Shown: positions 9,532-20,599 of the stretch, in pieces
Numbering within the stretch: the first letter of the stretch is position 1
Layout of the letters: each line of letters opens with the position of its first letter
Assembly (NCBI GenBank): GCA_015179025.1
Contig: WHUX01000078.1
Span: 124,001 to 188,000, forward strand
Direction of reading: 5' to 3'
Length of the DNA: 64,000 bases
Source: Terfezia claveryi
Lineage: Eukaryota > Ascomycota > Pezizomycetes > Pezizales > Pezizaceae
Notes under the pieces: model-generated
The model's input: the letters and a program-made list of their open reading frames with translations, nothing else
Told to the model about the DNA's origin: nothing
Databases searched by the model: none
Made by a program: the position numbers and the translations under genes

Positions 9532-10267
9532 CTACTTGCACACCCCAGCAACCCTCCGCTTCGGAGCCTTACATTTTGGCATACACTTCCCATTAACCAA
9601 CTCCTGCGTCGCCTTACACTTTATGGTGCTTGGTTTGGTCTTCTGCGCCAAACACTTCCCCGCTGCGTTTCTCACCGCCGGCGGCGTGCACTTCGGCACA
9701 CACTTCCCATTGAGCATTTCCTGCTTTGCCGTACACTTTGCCGTCGTTGTCGCCTTTGCACACTGCCCCGTAGTGTTCCTCGCCGTCCCAGGCTTACATT
9801 TAGGCACACACTTTCCCTTGAATGAATCTTGTGTCTTCGAATTACACTTCGGCAGAGCACATGAAGTCCCGGTACCAGCACGTTTACAATTTGCAGCTTT
9901 GCAATCGTATTTCTTGGTCTTGGTATCTTGCTCGAGCGTCGTCCCGGCTTTGCACAGATTGATGCACGTTCGCTTCCATTTCCAGGCATTGGCGGTCGTC
10001 TCAGTTGGATAGATATATTCGGCTTGACCGGCTGCGCAAGCTGCGCATCCGACCCGGGGTAGGAGGAGGTTTGAGGGAGTGGTGTCAGGTTCCTCAACTA
10101 GACTTTGTGTTAGCAGGGTATTGTTCGAGCTCATGAGTGGATTTATACTAAATCCTATGGGTAGTATTGGTGTACTCACTTTCGTAGATCTTGATCGGAT
10201 TAGCGGTGGTACTGCCTAAGAACAATGTGAGGGAGACAAAATAGACAGCCCATGTTTGTGCGAGCAT
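9532..10267 (-). CDS. Secreted, basic, cysteine-repeat protein (two exons)
   Basis: Exon 1 (10180-10267) encodes a clear signal peptide, MLAQTWAVYFVSLTLFLGS then TTA before NPIKIYE. An 82-bp intron (10098-10179) has donor GTGAGT, branch-like TGCTAAC and acceptor TCTAG. Exon 2 (9532-10097) completes a 217-residue protein. The mature part is Lys-rich with 19 cysteines. Its C-terminal half has three tandem units of about 37-40 residues built on C-x(10-11)-C-VPK-C-x(10-11)-C, with GKCVPKC or GKCMPKC at the core. The spacing resembles small disulfide-rich extracellular repeats such as EGF-like ones, but I cannot name the family. A secreted role at the cell surface or in host interaction is inference. 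The exon-1 start was chosen because it supplies the signal peptide in frame. Confidence 0.8.
10098..10179 (-). other. Intron of the cysteine-repeat gene
   Basis: GTGAGT donor, TGCTAAC branch-like site and TCTAG acceptor, phase 1. Splicing joins the signal-peptide exon to the cysteine-rich exon without a frame break. Confidence 0.8.
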
Positions 10268-11454
10268 TTTTAGGAGTAGAGATGTGTATATTAGGGATTA
10301 TAATTCGTGAATAGGGAAGTTTGGTTTCCTTATTAACCAGAATTGGATCCAAATGTAGAGGTCTTGATAGAAAAGAATCAAAGAAATATATGAATGTCTC
10401 TAGAGATGAATGTTATGTGCTCGGAGCCAGTCCGAGTTGGAAAGGAAGTAGGTCGAAGAGAATGTAGAATTGGGAATGGAAAGGATGATTGATGGAGCAT
10501 ATCTGAGTAGGATATATATACACTATACTATATATTTCGGCCTATAGACATCAAAAAAAAATTAATTTAGGTAATGAGTACAGGAACTGAAGAACACCAT
10601 CTGAGGAGACTCAGTCTGAAACATGCATATGCTTCCGCTGCTTACTGGAGCGGTAAGCTGACTTAGTAAGTACATAAGTACCTACCTACCGGTACCGCCG
10701 GTGAGACTAGGTGAGACACATCTTAGTTACTTAGGTACCGGGATATGCGTATTGAACAGATTACATAATTCACTTTATGCCGCCAAAATTCCCAAACAGA
10801 CTACTGAAACTGCAAGGTCTATATCCCAGCAGTATGAATGTCTAGTATCTGTGTAAATATGCTCTAGTGTAAGCGTTGCGCTCGCAAGTAGCCATATCCC
10901 AACCTTTAAGGATTATTTCTAAATACATTACACTTGCGGTAGTTGCTAGGAGGATGTGACAAGTGAATAATTGAGCCCACGCTCTGAACAATCAATACTG
11001 GTTAAAGGATATCAATACCGCGCGGTAAATATACATATGAATCAAAATTGGGTAGGCGGCATCTTCAGAGTCAAAGCGTGACACTCTGCTTCTATGGTAC
11101 TGCAGCCATATCAATTATCCCAATGGAAGTCAAAGTTTAAAGTGCATTTACCGACGTTGCATTAAGAGCTTGTCACTACTGATACTGCATTTAGTCGTGA
11201 CCACGGGGCGCCCAACATCTCATGACGAGTATTGTAGAAGAAAACGAGCAACTCAGAGTAAACGCAAGAGATATATGAATCATCCATGGCAGTAGACTGA
11301 ATCAAGATTTCAAAGATGTTTATTGAGGAAGTAATCAAAACAGGAAAAAATTATACTCCTACTATCCATAGTACGCAGTCGTTTACAACTAAGGCATTGC
11401 GATCGTTGTGCAGGTCCAGCGCTCTCTAAATCACTCGAATACCCTACTATACAG
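10268..11454. other. Intergenic region, no gene seen
   Basis: This contains the promoter side of the cysteine-repeat gene and the 3' side of the ankyrin gene. A cluster of TACCTA/TAGGTA words, including palindromic GGTACC pieces, lies at about 10670-10740. No ORF of note. Confidence 0.5.
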
Positions 11455-12423
11455 TTAAAGTTCCATCCTAACTTCATCCCCCTGCTCCTCCCCATCTTCC
11501 CTCGCCAATTCCAACAGTTCCAGAATTTCCGTTTTCTCGTCCCCATCTTCCAATTCCCGTGCCAATTCCACCGGCTTCTTGAAGCTCCCCTCACCGTCCC
11601 CACTGCCTAGTTCCGGGTCTGCTCCATTCATCAACAAACACCCCACTACCTCCACTCTCCTCTTCCCCACCGCCTCCATCAATGCCGTCGTCCCCTTCCC
11701 CCACCTCCGAGGCCTACCATCAACGCTCATCCCCGGCAACCCCAACAAAAACTCCACCATTTCGAGATTCCCCGCCCCGGCAGCAATCTGTAATGCACCA
11801 ATCCGATACACCTGATATTTCGCCTCTTCACTCGTTTCAATTAAACGCTTGACTAACTCCGAGGATGAATGTGTCAGTGCAACCTCGAACTCGTGTGAAT
11901 CGATATCTGCTCCATGAGCGAGGAGGATTGATACGAGTTGGATGTTGTTGAGACGGAGTGCGAGCTCGATTGGTCGGGTCATGTGCCCACTGGTGCTGGT
12001 CCCGTGGGGTGACATGGAGTGCGGGGGGGACAGGAGGAGGGAGAGGGTGGCAGGGTTCTGGCCCCGGATTGCCTCGAGGGCGGTGTGTCGATTGAAGGGG
12101 ACATTGTGGGTGAGGAGAGGAGGGATAAAGGAGGGTTTGTTGTTGCGGAGGCATAGGTTTAAAGCGACAGTGAGAACAGAGGGGGGGGTGTTGGGGAGTA
12201 GAGAGTGAAAGCTCGGTAGGTCGTTGGTTGCGATGAGGCTGAGGAGGGGGTGGTTTAGATCTGCGGGATCGTAGTCAAGGAGGGCGTTGTGCCCATTGGA
12301 TAATAGTGGCTGTTGATGTTCTGTTTGGCCGTTTGTGATTGAGATAGAGGTAGCCATAACGCAAGAAATTAGGATGATATTCACGATAAGAAAGATAGAT
12401 ACCGGGCTATTTGGAGGTGTCAT
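11455..12423 (-). CDS. Ankyrin-repeat protein with N-terminal hydrophobic segment
   Basis: A single 322-residue ORF starts at the ATG at 12423. Residues about 7-23 (VSIFLIVNIILISCVMA) form a hydrophobic stretch after a short neutral N-terminus, which could be a signal peptide or signal anchor. From about residue 55 there are degenerate ankyrin helices, then clearer units: RPIELALRLNNIQLVSILLAHGADI in two parts near residues 150-174, GALQIAAGAGNLEMVEFLLG near 206-225, and TALMEAVGKRRVEVVGCLL then MNGADPELG near 245-273. The C-terminus is acidic (ELEDGDEKTEILELLELA). Ankyrin repeats mediate protein binding, and the partner is unknown. If the hydrophobic segment is cleaved, a secreted ankyrin protein would be unusual. 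The next Met (residue 23) could start a cytosolic form. Confidence 0.8.
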   Translation of the reverse strand: MTPPNSPVSIFLIVNIILISCVMATSISITNGQTEHQQPLLSNGHNALLDYDPADLNHPLLSLIATNDLPSFHSLLPNTPPSVLTVALNLCLRNNKPSFIPPLLTHNVPFNRHTALEAIRGQNPATLSLLLSPPHSMSPHGTSTSGHMTRPIELALRLNNIQLVSILLAHGADIDSHEFEVALTHSSSELVKRLIETSEEAKYQVYRIGALQIAAGAGNLEMVEFLLGLPGMSVDGRPRRWGKGTTALMEAVGKRRVEVVGCLLMNGADPELGSGDGEGSFKKPVELARELEDGDEKTEILELLELAREDGEEQGDEVRMEL

Positions 12424-13252
12424 GTTTTGAAAAAAGTTAAGTTGAATAATTACTAGATTTTTGTTTGGACTTGGGCTTGAATATTACTAATATGTGAAGC
12501 CAATGTCGCTTGGATGTGCATATGCATCAATTATGCCTGTACGGGGTGGTACCTGTGCAGTAGTCTGGTTGAACCAGCCTACCTGTGCAGTAGAGCAATA
12601 ATTTTATATATGTATCCTCCGGAGTGGCCCGTTTTATGCAAGTCAGCACGGTATACGTTTCGTAACCCTCAGCCCTGTTAAGCTTACTCGTTCCAGTAGT
12701 GGATTTGCTATGAATATGGGCTACATAAGCTCTAGCCATGACTTCCGCTTCGGTCCATCTAGGGGTAGATACTCTAGTTCTAATGCTACATAGTGAGACA
12801 ACATATTGCTGTCAGCAACTGATTACTTTAATTATTCATGATGCTTACGGGTGTTTTGTAACATCACAAGAAATCAGCGTCTGCGTTAGCAAGTGCCTAT
12901 TGTGCTGGGCGAAATATATAAGAACCGCCATTCTGGCAATGGGGAATCTTTTCTACATCAGCGCACAAATATCAACTAAGCAGTATCAATACAGAGCAGT
13001 GCAGGGCATTGCCGTTCAATTCTTGCTTTCTTTTGAATCTTTCATTATATTGGTCATCAACTTCATTCACTAAGGGCTGTGACCTGTTCGTTTCTTGTTT
13101 TATTGTGTCCACATCGATATCAATCATACTTACACTTAATTCGGCCTCACGTTTCGAGCTCATTTGCCAGCTACCGGTTCATTTCTCACCAGGACATCTC
13201 GCGATCGATCCCAGCTTCAATTCTCCGATCTTTAATACATACACCTGCAATC
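12424..13252. other. Intergenic region between divergently transcribed genes
   Basis: About 0.8 kb shared by the ankyrin gene (minus) and the secreted protein gene (plus), and probably holding both promoters. The word ACCTGTGCAGTAG is repeated 30 bp apart near 12550 and 12580. Short ORFs here lack coding character. Confidence 0.5.
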
Positions 13253-13990
13253 ATGATGTACAAACCGTCCAGCTTCCTATTCCCAACGCTCTTCCTCTTC
13301 GGCTTCCTCCTCAACTTCGTCACCTGCGCTCTAAAAACGCAGGAGGAATACATCGAACTGTTCAAAAAGATTAATAAGCCTGCAGATTTCTACAAAGACC
13401 GCCTCGTCTTCTTCACAGGTTCAGACGCACGGTCGGAAATAGTAAACTTCCAGCGCGGGTGGGAAGCTAAGCTCACGCAAGAATGCATAGAGAACCGGCC
13501 AAAGGAAGTCCTTGTCCTCGGGGACGTCCTTAAACTAGTCGGCGAAACATTCCCACTTGCGAATGACCCCGATTCCGACAAATTCTGGGCTCTAACAAGT
13601 CATGCTCTTGCTACTGTCGCTTCGGGAACTATTTATGTCCTTGTTCCTAGTGATCCGAAAAAGTGGGGATGGATTTACCCGAACCTTGAGCGAGATCTCT
13701 TGAAAAACAATCCGAATGTGCAGAATGTGTTGGAGTTGGAGTTTGATGGGCCTAAAAAGGGGCAGGTAACAACAGTTGTCAAAGGAAAGAAAGAGTTTGA
13801 TTCGATTGATTTGTTGTCGGCGCAAGAGTTTGAAGCGTTTTTGGGGCCGACCGCAGAGGCGAATTTGAACACGGAGGTTACAAAGTTAACTCCGGCGCAA
13901 GAAAAAAAAAAGGCAGCGCTGTTTGCAAGACTGGCGGCGCGGAGAGCCGGGAGCGGATCTAACACATCCGGAGGATCTGGGCAGCAGTAG
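13253..13990 (+). CDS. Secreted ADP-ribosyl cyclase-like protein (putative)
   Basis: The protein has 245 residues from the ATG at 13253, which places a clean signal peptide at the N-terminus (hydrophobic core FLFPTLFLFGFLLNFV, likely cleavage after TCA, residue 26). The body matches, in order, the pattern I know from animal ADP-ribosyl cyclases such as CD38: RLVFFTGSDARSEIVNFQR (residues 50-68), VLGDVLKLVGETF (88-100), KFWALTSHALATVASGTIYV (110-129), YPNLERDLL (142-150). Glu146 falls where the catalytic glutamate of CD38 would align. The first active-site Trp position appears as Phe, and the CD38 disulfide cysteines are mostly absent. The C-terminal tail is Lys/Ala- then Gly/Ser-rich. Secretion is well supported. 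The NAD-consuming activity is inference from remembered family pattern, not a search. Confidence 0.7.
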   Translation: MMYKPSSFLFPTLFLFGFLLNFVTCALKTQEEYIELFKKINKPADFYKDRLVFFTGSDARSEIVNFQRGWEAKLTQECIENRPKEVLVLGDVLKLVGETFPLANDPDSDKFWALTSHALATVASGTIYVLVPSDPKKWGWIYPNLERDLLKNNPNVQNVLELEFDGPKKGQVTTVVKGKKEFDSIDLLSAQEFEAFLGPTAEANLNTEVTKLTPAQEKKKAALFARLAARRAGSGSNTSGGSGQQ

Positions 13991-15558
13991 CTGTGGAAGA
14001 GAAGGGGCAGGGGTGTAGATAAATGTGTGATCGGTTTATAGTACAGCGCATTTAGAGAGAGATATATGCGCGGATGAAATACATCATGTTCAAAATAGTG
14101 CCAGATACTCAACTCCGGAATTTCTATTATATGTACCAATATTCCCGATTACCGTGTTATTTTCCTTTGTAAGATTAATGTGGTCTGAACTTGGCCTGGG
14201 ATATACAATCCATAGTTAGTCAATCGAGCATTATCCAATTGTAAAGCAATATTAGTCTCGGGGAGGGGACTACCATTTTCTACTACTTGGGGGAGAATCC
14301 CAGCAATAGAATATACACAAGAACTTTATTCTAGGTCCGTCGTAATGTATAACCGTGAACAGTATGATAATACGACTCAAGGAAAAAATAATATAGAGTA
14401 CATGTCCCGAAAAGGCCCCTGGTATTAACAAATACGAGGTACTGAGGTTAGTGCTGCTTCTCAGAGATTGAGGTGCGACGTAGGCATTGCCTGTGGGGAG
14501 GGCAGAGAACCAGTAAACCAACTTCCTCATGAGGGAATTTGTCACTTACCATTGCACCGTGTTTGTTCAAACGGAAGTGGGCCTTTAATAGGGTTGCTAT
14601 AGTGCCAACCAGACTAGCTATATGCGTATAAATCATTAACATCATCCGGCGCACAGTTGAAGGCAATCGAGTCTGATCGAAGCCTGATTATGAAAACCAC
14701 AATTTGAGTGAGTGCAGAGAGAATTTATTCCTCAGGAATCTACAAATGCCTAAAACTAAAATTTCCCGGAAAGTGCGTGTGGGGAAGGCTTTTTAGATGT
14801 TGACGGTGTGTGTAAATTTGAATTTGGCATATGGTTATAAAATGACGAGTCGTACAAATGTGGAATGGGATTGATATCCTACACTTGGGTTCCCACACCA
14901 CGACAGAAGAACAAAATATCTATTGATTACAGGGAATAGTAATAAAAAAAAAACCCTTAAAGCAGGACAGAATGCCGTTTCGACAATGTCCTAAGCTTCT
15001 AGGTTGTGATTGGAAGGGTACAGCAATAGCTATGGCTCGAAACGTCCTTCTACTATCGACGTATTCAATGTAGGCTTGGATTACCTCTGCGGAGGCCGCA
15101 ATATGTTCTACAAAAGTCATGATCAATCCAATGCGCGAAGTATGGTCTATCTGATTGTGGAAGTACTACATTGGCAATGAACAGAAAGTGCCAAGCAACT
15201 GAGGAGCTCTAGCTCAAACCCTGCATAGACGTTGATACAAAGCTAGAACTAGAGCATGAGGACGCAATCAATCGCGTATACATAGCTTACTATAGAGGCT
15301 CGGCATATATCAATATTTACATGCAGTTACGAGGGTGTGGTTGCGTACCACATGTTTGCATCGGCAGGCATACTTGGACTGCCGTGGTACAAATATATTT
15401 GAGGCAGCACTTAGAAAACGACACACACTTCGCACATCATTCTACCGTACAGGGTGTACGATTTGTGTTACACTTGTATTATACAACGCTGGTAAATAGT
15501 ACTAACTATCTTATGACTACTTAGATACTACAACATTGAACTTAAATTTTGTTGTGTC
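13991..15558. other. Intergenic region, no gene seen
   Basis: AT-rich, with only short shadow ORFs. A short A-run near 14942 could be an old poly(A) remnant. No motif supports a gene. Confidence 0.5.
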
Positions 15559-15843
15559 ATGAGATCCTACGCAGCTGTGTATACAGTATTCAGTTTGTAT
15601 CTAGGACTATCTATTATGGTTACTTACACATATAGAGGTACTTGTCTAAATACCAATCCAATCATGAGGCACAACCTTCAAGCTCACAAGGTGGTAATTA
15701 AAGTTAACATATCTATGATGGATTGGTCGACTGGTGTCTCCCAAGCTAGAACTATGCAAGGTTTCACAGTGGTGGGACAAGCAGTTCTGCCCATCCTACC
15801 CTACCGTAGAACTCAGCTTCAATCAAGTATAACCATTGAATAA
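15559..15843 (+). CDS. Possible small secreted protein, 94 aa
   Basis: The ORF begins MRSYAAVYTVFSLYLGLSI, which has the shape of a signal peptide, followed by 75 residues with a single cysteine and no recognisable domain. It is not long enough to be statistically compelling, and no intron evidence extends it. It may be a first exon or chance. Confidence 0.2.
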   Translation: MRSYAAVYTVFSLYLGLSIMVTYTYRGTCLNTNPIMRHNLQAHKVVIKVNISMMDWSTGVSQARTMQGFTVVGQAVLPILPYRRTQLQSSITIE

Positions 15844-16032
15844 CTCGGTATATAATCGAATCTAAGGGTGTCATGGCTTTATATAAGGTCAAACTTCGCC
15901 CCACATTTGTCGTTAGAGGCAGGTTACCAGCCCTTTATAAGCTTTGTATGAGACATTTACAATATTTTCTTCCCAGCTTGCATCTCTGGAACTGCGGAAT
16001 TCATCCTAGTTGCCTCGAGGTCAATTATCAAT

Positions 16033-16695
16033 ATGAATGAAAGGGACAACAATACGGCTAATGCAAGAACCCTGCTAGGGCCTCGGTATCATCACCCTAT
16101 TCTACTCCCAAAGCCGGTCCCAGCTAGGATCCACAACATACTCGACCTCCCACCGCCTGCTCAAAACATGAGCCATAGGGGCTATCATGAAATATCAATT
16201 ATTCAATGTGTCTCAGCCGAACATAAATTGCGTACAGACACTTATGATGATCCTGACGCTCCGGTCAGCATGTGCACTGGGGTCAGTTATACTCCGGCAG
16301 CTGAGGAGCACGTAGCACCCTACACCATGGTCGAGAGTCAATCGCGCGGTGACTACCGGGGGTCTGGAATCGGAGACATTTGCGGAGATGCCTATCACCA
16401 CGTTCACTGTGGGTGCGGAGACACTAGAAGAAGGGTTGCAAAACCACGAACATACTCCATAAATGGTGAGCTACCAGCACCACGCATCTATGGCGGAGTG
16501 TTGGAATATGAGCGTTTCAATCGCTCTTGGAACCACGGTGTGCCAATGAATAGAAATGCTTTAATGCATTACCATGATTATGGTACACAGCACACCACCG
16601 TTCTAGTGGATGATCGCCGGTGCCGACCCCTTTTTTGTGGGGATAAATGCGGACTATGCCCTTGCATCCAAGGGCGGCTACCAGTCAGGTATTAG
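16033..16695 (+). CDS. Orphan ORF, 220 aa, His/Tyr/Arg-rich with cysteine clusters
   Basis: An open frame of 220 codons from ATG in AT-rich surroundings is longer than expected by chance. There is no signal peptide. Cysteines cluster at VHCGCGD (about residue 129) and at CRPLFCGDKCGLCPC near residues 199-213, which could bind a metal. I recognise no family. Introns may extend it at either end. A multi-histidine segment (ALMHYHDYGTQHTT) precedes the last cluster. Confidence 0.4.
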   Translation: MNERDNNTANARTLLGPRYHHPILLPKPVPARIHNILDLPPPAQNMSHRGYHEISIIQCVSAEHKLRTDTYDDPDAPVSMCTGVSYTPAAEEHVAPYTMVESQSRGDYRGSGIGDICGDAYHHVHCGCGDTRRRVAKPRTYSINGELPAPRIYGGVLEYERFNRSWNHGVPMNRNALMHYHDYGTQHTTVLVDDRRCRPLFCGDKCGLCPCIQGRLPVRY

Positions 16696-17813
16696 TTGAT
16701 ATAAATGGCCTCCAGCTACTGATTGACTGAAATATCTGGTTGGGTTGGATGTGATCCTTTCAGTTTTTCTTTAAATCGGAACCGGACAACCGGTGGGGAA
16801 ATCAGAGTAGTTACCTTTATTGTCATATTACAGCGGTTGATATTTTATTGAATCTGTATTGACTTTCGACAAGCCTCTATAGGGTCGGGTTAGTGTTCTC
16901 ATTCAACCTGTATTGGAACCGGGGTTGGGATTGTCATGCACTTAGTCTTCCGGAAGATTTTTGCCATGTAGAATATCATTCCTCAATAGTGCTCCATGAC
17001 AGTGATAATTACCTGTTAACTGACGGCGGCACTCTATTCACCAATAGTCCTCAGTGTCAGATTACAATGAGCATTGTGTCGAACTTACAACTTTTTGTGC
17101 AATAGTGGTTATGGTGAGCGCCCCAGAGAATTAGGCCGTTATATAATAGAATCTTTTGGGGGTAAGTCCTAGTCTGGCTTGCATACTCGTATTCAAGCTA
17201 ACTACCTATAGTGAGGAAGCCAAGGGACACTGTGAATGGTTTCTTGAGTACTCTATAATCCAAAAGATCTAGGTCCATCAATACGGTATACGTGCTTTAG
17301 ACTCATGAGATGAGATACAGTCCTCTAAGACCATCTGTATCCCTATACCCTAGGGCCTGCTACAAGTCCCGAGTGAGGGACCGGGCCCCGTATCATAGTG
17401 TCCCATCGCCAAACGAGTTCAGAAGCGCCAGAAAAGCATTCTGGCATATTCACCAACGGAAGAGCCAAAGCTGGAGATATTCACGCCATGCCAAATTCGT
17501 TGAATAGCTTAAGTCTGAAGGCGGTACTTCATGTCATAGACGCCACCGATCTACTATTATTTGATTACCCGGGGAAAAAAATCCATATCGAGTTTCACAA
17601 TATGAGTATTGTTTATTTCCTAACTACTCACACTTCACATCTGGCACCATTGGACTCACGTGAGATTACGATATCAGTTCCTCCGCCGTGCCCATATATC
17701 TCGATTCACAGCAGACTATAAATAAGAAGTTTTCAATTCATGCCGTCAGGCGGAACCATTGGTCACTTTCCTGAACCATGATTAACTCGCACGGAATATT
17801 AATTTGTCAATTA
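16696..17813. other. Intergenic region, no gene seen
   Basis: Short ORFs only, including overlapping ones at 17310-17721 that lack domain-like character. The region leads up to the tRNA gene. Confidence 0.5.
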
Positions 17814-17886
17814 GGTCGTGTGGCTCAATCGGCAGAGCATCGTGCTAATAACGCGAGGGCTGTGAGTTCGAGTCTCACCGTGACCA
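17814..17886 (+). tRNA. tRNA-Ile (anticodon AAT)
   Basis: The 73-nt sequence folds as a cloverleaf. The acceptor is GGTCGTG paired with CGTGACC, with G-U wobbles. The D-arm GCTC/GAGC encloses AATCGGCA. The anticodon stem TCGTG/CGCGA encloses loop CTAATAA with anticodon AAT. The T-arm GTGAG/CTCAC has the standard TTCGAGT loop. No intron, and no encoded CCA beyond the discriminator A, as in eukaryotes. A34 would be modified to inosine and read ATT, ATC and ATA. Confidence 0.95.
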
Positions 17887-18483
17887 TAATTTTGCCTCCC
17901 TCGGGTAGCAGTTTTACTGGAGCTACCGACTCTTAAGTAAATCAGCAAAACTAACACTTTATGGACCGGACTACCATTTGAGTAAAGCAATATATTATTT
18001 TTAAGTATCTCTGAGGATAGTATTCTCTATGCTGGCGTAAGAACAACCTTAGGCCCATTTACTCACGAGTGGCACTACGGTCAAAGATTTATTGCCCCTG
18101 CAGTTTGGGGAGAGCCCCAGTGAAACCAGTTGCCGATGGGGGCTGGAAGGGCGTTCTAAAGGCAAGAGTTAAACTTGATACGTGGCTCAGCTCCCTTCAA
18201 TAGTGCCTCTCTGCGTGTATTCTATAGTGATGTAATGGAGGGGATGAATGGACAAGGCATGAGTCGGACTCAGGGTAATAAACTTGTGAACCAGTCGGAA
18301 AATAACTCAACATTCCAGGAATCATTCCCGAATAGAGGTGGTGTTGCTCCAGTATTATTCCAAACTGCGAAATTACAATTCACATGCCAGTAAGAACTAA
18401 CTTATTGAAACACAAACTTTAGTTACCTTTGGAGCACAAACGTAACTGCATTACAAGTCAACCTTGGTATGGCTGTACACATG
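17887..18483. other. No gene seen
   Basis: Spacer between the tRNA and a LINE-A fragment. The short ORF at 18175-18393 has no recognisable feature. Confidence 0.5.
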
Positions 18484-18494
18484 GCTGCTACCAA

Positions 18495-18670
18495 TTTTTT
18501 TTTTTTTTTTAAATACTTGATACTCCTATGTAGCCCCAATGGGGGGGCCATGAGGAGCCACCCAGAAGCCCGGGTGGATTCACGGTTAAGGCAAGTTAAT
18601 CTGCCAGAACCAGGCGAGGTAAATACACAAAAACAAAGGAGACTCATGAACGGGGTACTCCCATACTGAT
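18495..18670 (-). mobile_element. LINE-A tail insertion (176 bp) with 11-bp target duplication
   Basis: GCTGCTACCAA occurs at 18484-18494 and again at 18671-18681. Between them are poly(T), the ATACTTGATACTCCTATG terminus, the two tail hairpins (about 18528-18580), and AAGTTAATCTGCCAG on the plus strand. This is a severely 5'-truncated minus-strand LINE-A insertion. Confidence 0.85.
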
Positions 18671-18681
18671 GCTGCTACCAA

Positions 18682-20599
18682 GTTACACATATAGGTGCCA
18701 ACCAGACTACACATATAGTTGGTACTTAGGTTGCATATTTAGTTAGACTTGCATTGTCTGGCTTAGTCAGAGACTCCAGTAGCATGTCCTTAGCTTAACT
18801 TAGAGCACAGTGAAGTCTGCGAACAAACGTGCCGATGGCATAGTTGTATGATATATTTCATTAAAGGAGTACCTGTTGTCAAAATAGATAGTTGACATCA
18901 TATGCAACCACGTTAAGACAAAACCAGTTTCAGAGCTGAACATCACTAGTGCACTAGTTTGAATATATGAGTAAATCAAATGAAACATCAACTGACATAT
19001 CTTCCAATTCCTTGAATTCTTCCCACAAGCACTCAACCTGAAACCCAATATATATGTCACTTGGACTCATGGCTTTATGTCTCTATGAATTTTGTCTGAT
19101 ATATATTCATAAGACATACATACTTACCTCTTAAAGTTACACTAACCCCAGCTGCAGGAGTGGACAGGATATGCTTTCAGGTTGCCGAAATACTGTAATA
19201 CCCTCAGTAATGCTTCCAATTGATATCCTAAATGAGTTAGTGTTTCATATCATTTCAAGTTTACTCTTAACATCCATAGTTACATGGACCTCTAAACTTT
19301 TCACGAGGCAGGAAAACCCTATAAACTATGATCACTACGTACTTGGGATGCCACAGATCAATTTCACAGCAATCTATCAACATATGCATGTCACTTAAGC
19401 AAATTTCTACAGCAAGTTAGAGGCGGAGATTCTAGGTTATGGTTGTAAGTCGATCAGACTCGGATCTGGGATTCAGCCCCGCAACTGTTCGCTCTCGCTC
19501 CAACAGGGGTTATAGTAGAGAAGGAAATGGGGAAATCATTGCAACAAAATAATTCTTTTGATTTCCGAAACAATATCCTGGCCTCATATCTGGTGTTACG
19601 GTCAATTTCGCCATCTACAGTCAGAGATTTCATTGCTTAATACTAGCTGCTTACCTAGTGTCAATGGAATAGTGCCTGAAAATATTTGAAAACCTCGATT
19701 TTAATTTTAAAAATACTCATTTACTCATGTGCGGTCCCGGCAAGGGGTCCATGACCACTGAAAATCTCAATTACAGTACATATTACCCCGACGCACAGCA
19801 ACACGACCCACTCTTGTTCTCATGAAAGACTGGTTGGTGCGATAATCTAGAGGCTTTCTAGTCATCCAGCGATGGAAGTTGCGTGGATTATTTTAGGTCA
19901 CATGCATAGTTAATGCCCGCAAAAGCAAAAATGTAGGTTAATATGAGCTGAATTGATCATGATCTAGATTATATTTCAGGATAACAATCAAATCTGAAAC
20001 ACCTTCGCGACATTACGATTGAAATCCCAAATTGCAGTGCTGAAGGACGGTTTAGCACAAAATTGAAGACCAACCAGCGAGGAAACTCCCTCTGCGGGGA
20101 AGTAAAACACTGCTCTAACCGACTTGAAGCAGGTCCTTATATCGCTAGAGCCCCCTTCCCTATTGAAGGAACCCCTGTTAACATATGCTTAAGTGACTGA
20201 ACAAGGCATAATCCTCGATGGAAGTGGGAATAGTATCTAGACCTCGCTCGGCTTTGCACACTTTTGCCCACAGATTCCTACGCTTTGATTCATATTCGTC
20301 CATTGATTGGAATCCTTGACTTTGGTTGAATTCAGTTTCATATTGGCCAATCTTGCAACAGGAAGACAAGGGAGGAAGAAAAACAGGAGGTATTACTGTA
20401 TGGAATTCTCAAATGTCGCCTTCTTATATATACATGAGTGTGCATTTGGTGTCGGACAACTTCGTGCCTGCACAACGACAATCCATCATTGTGGTATACA
20501 AAAACTAACTACTATCACTGCATTTCTCGGAGCTTCTTTAACTCTCACAAAGGTATTGGACTTACGAGTCGTATTTGAAGAGCCATATTACCCTGAACA
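18682..20599. other. Intergenic region with one degenerate LINE-A terminus
   Basis: At 19715-19755 there is a minus-strand LINE-A end (AATACTCATTTACTCATG, then a CGGTCCCGGCAAGGGGTCC hairpin) without a clear tail or body. The rest shows no coding signal and should include the promoter of the zinc-finger gene. Confidence 0.5.
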
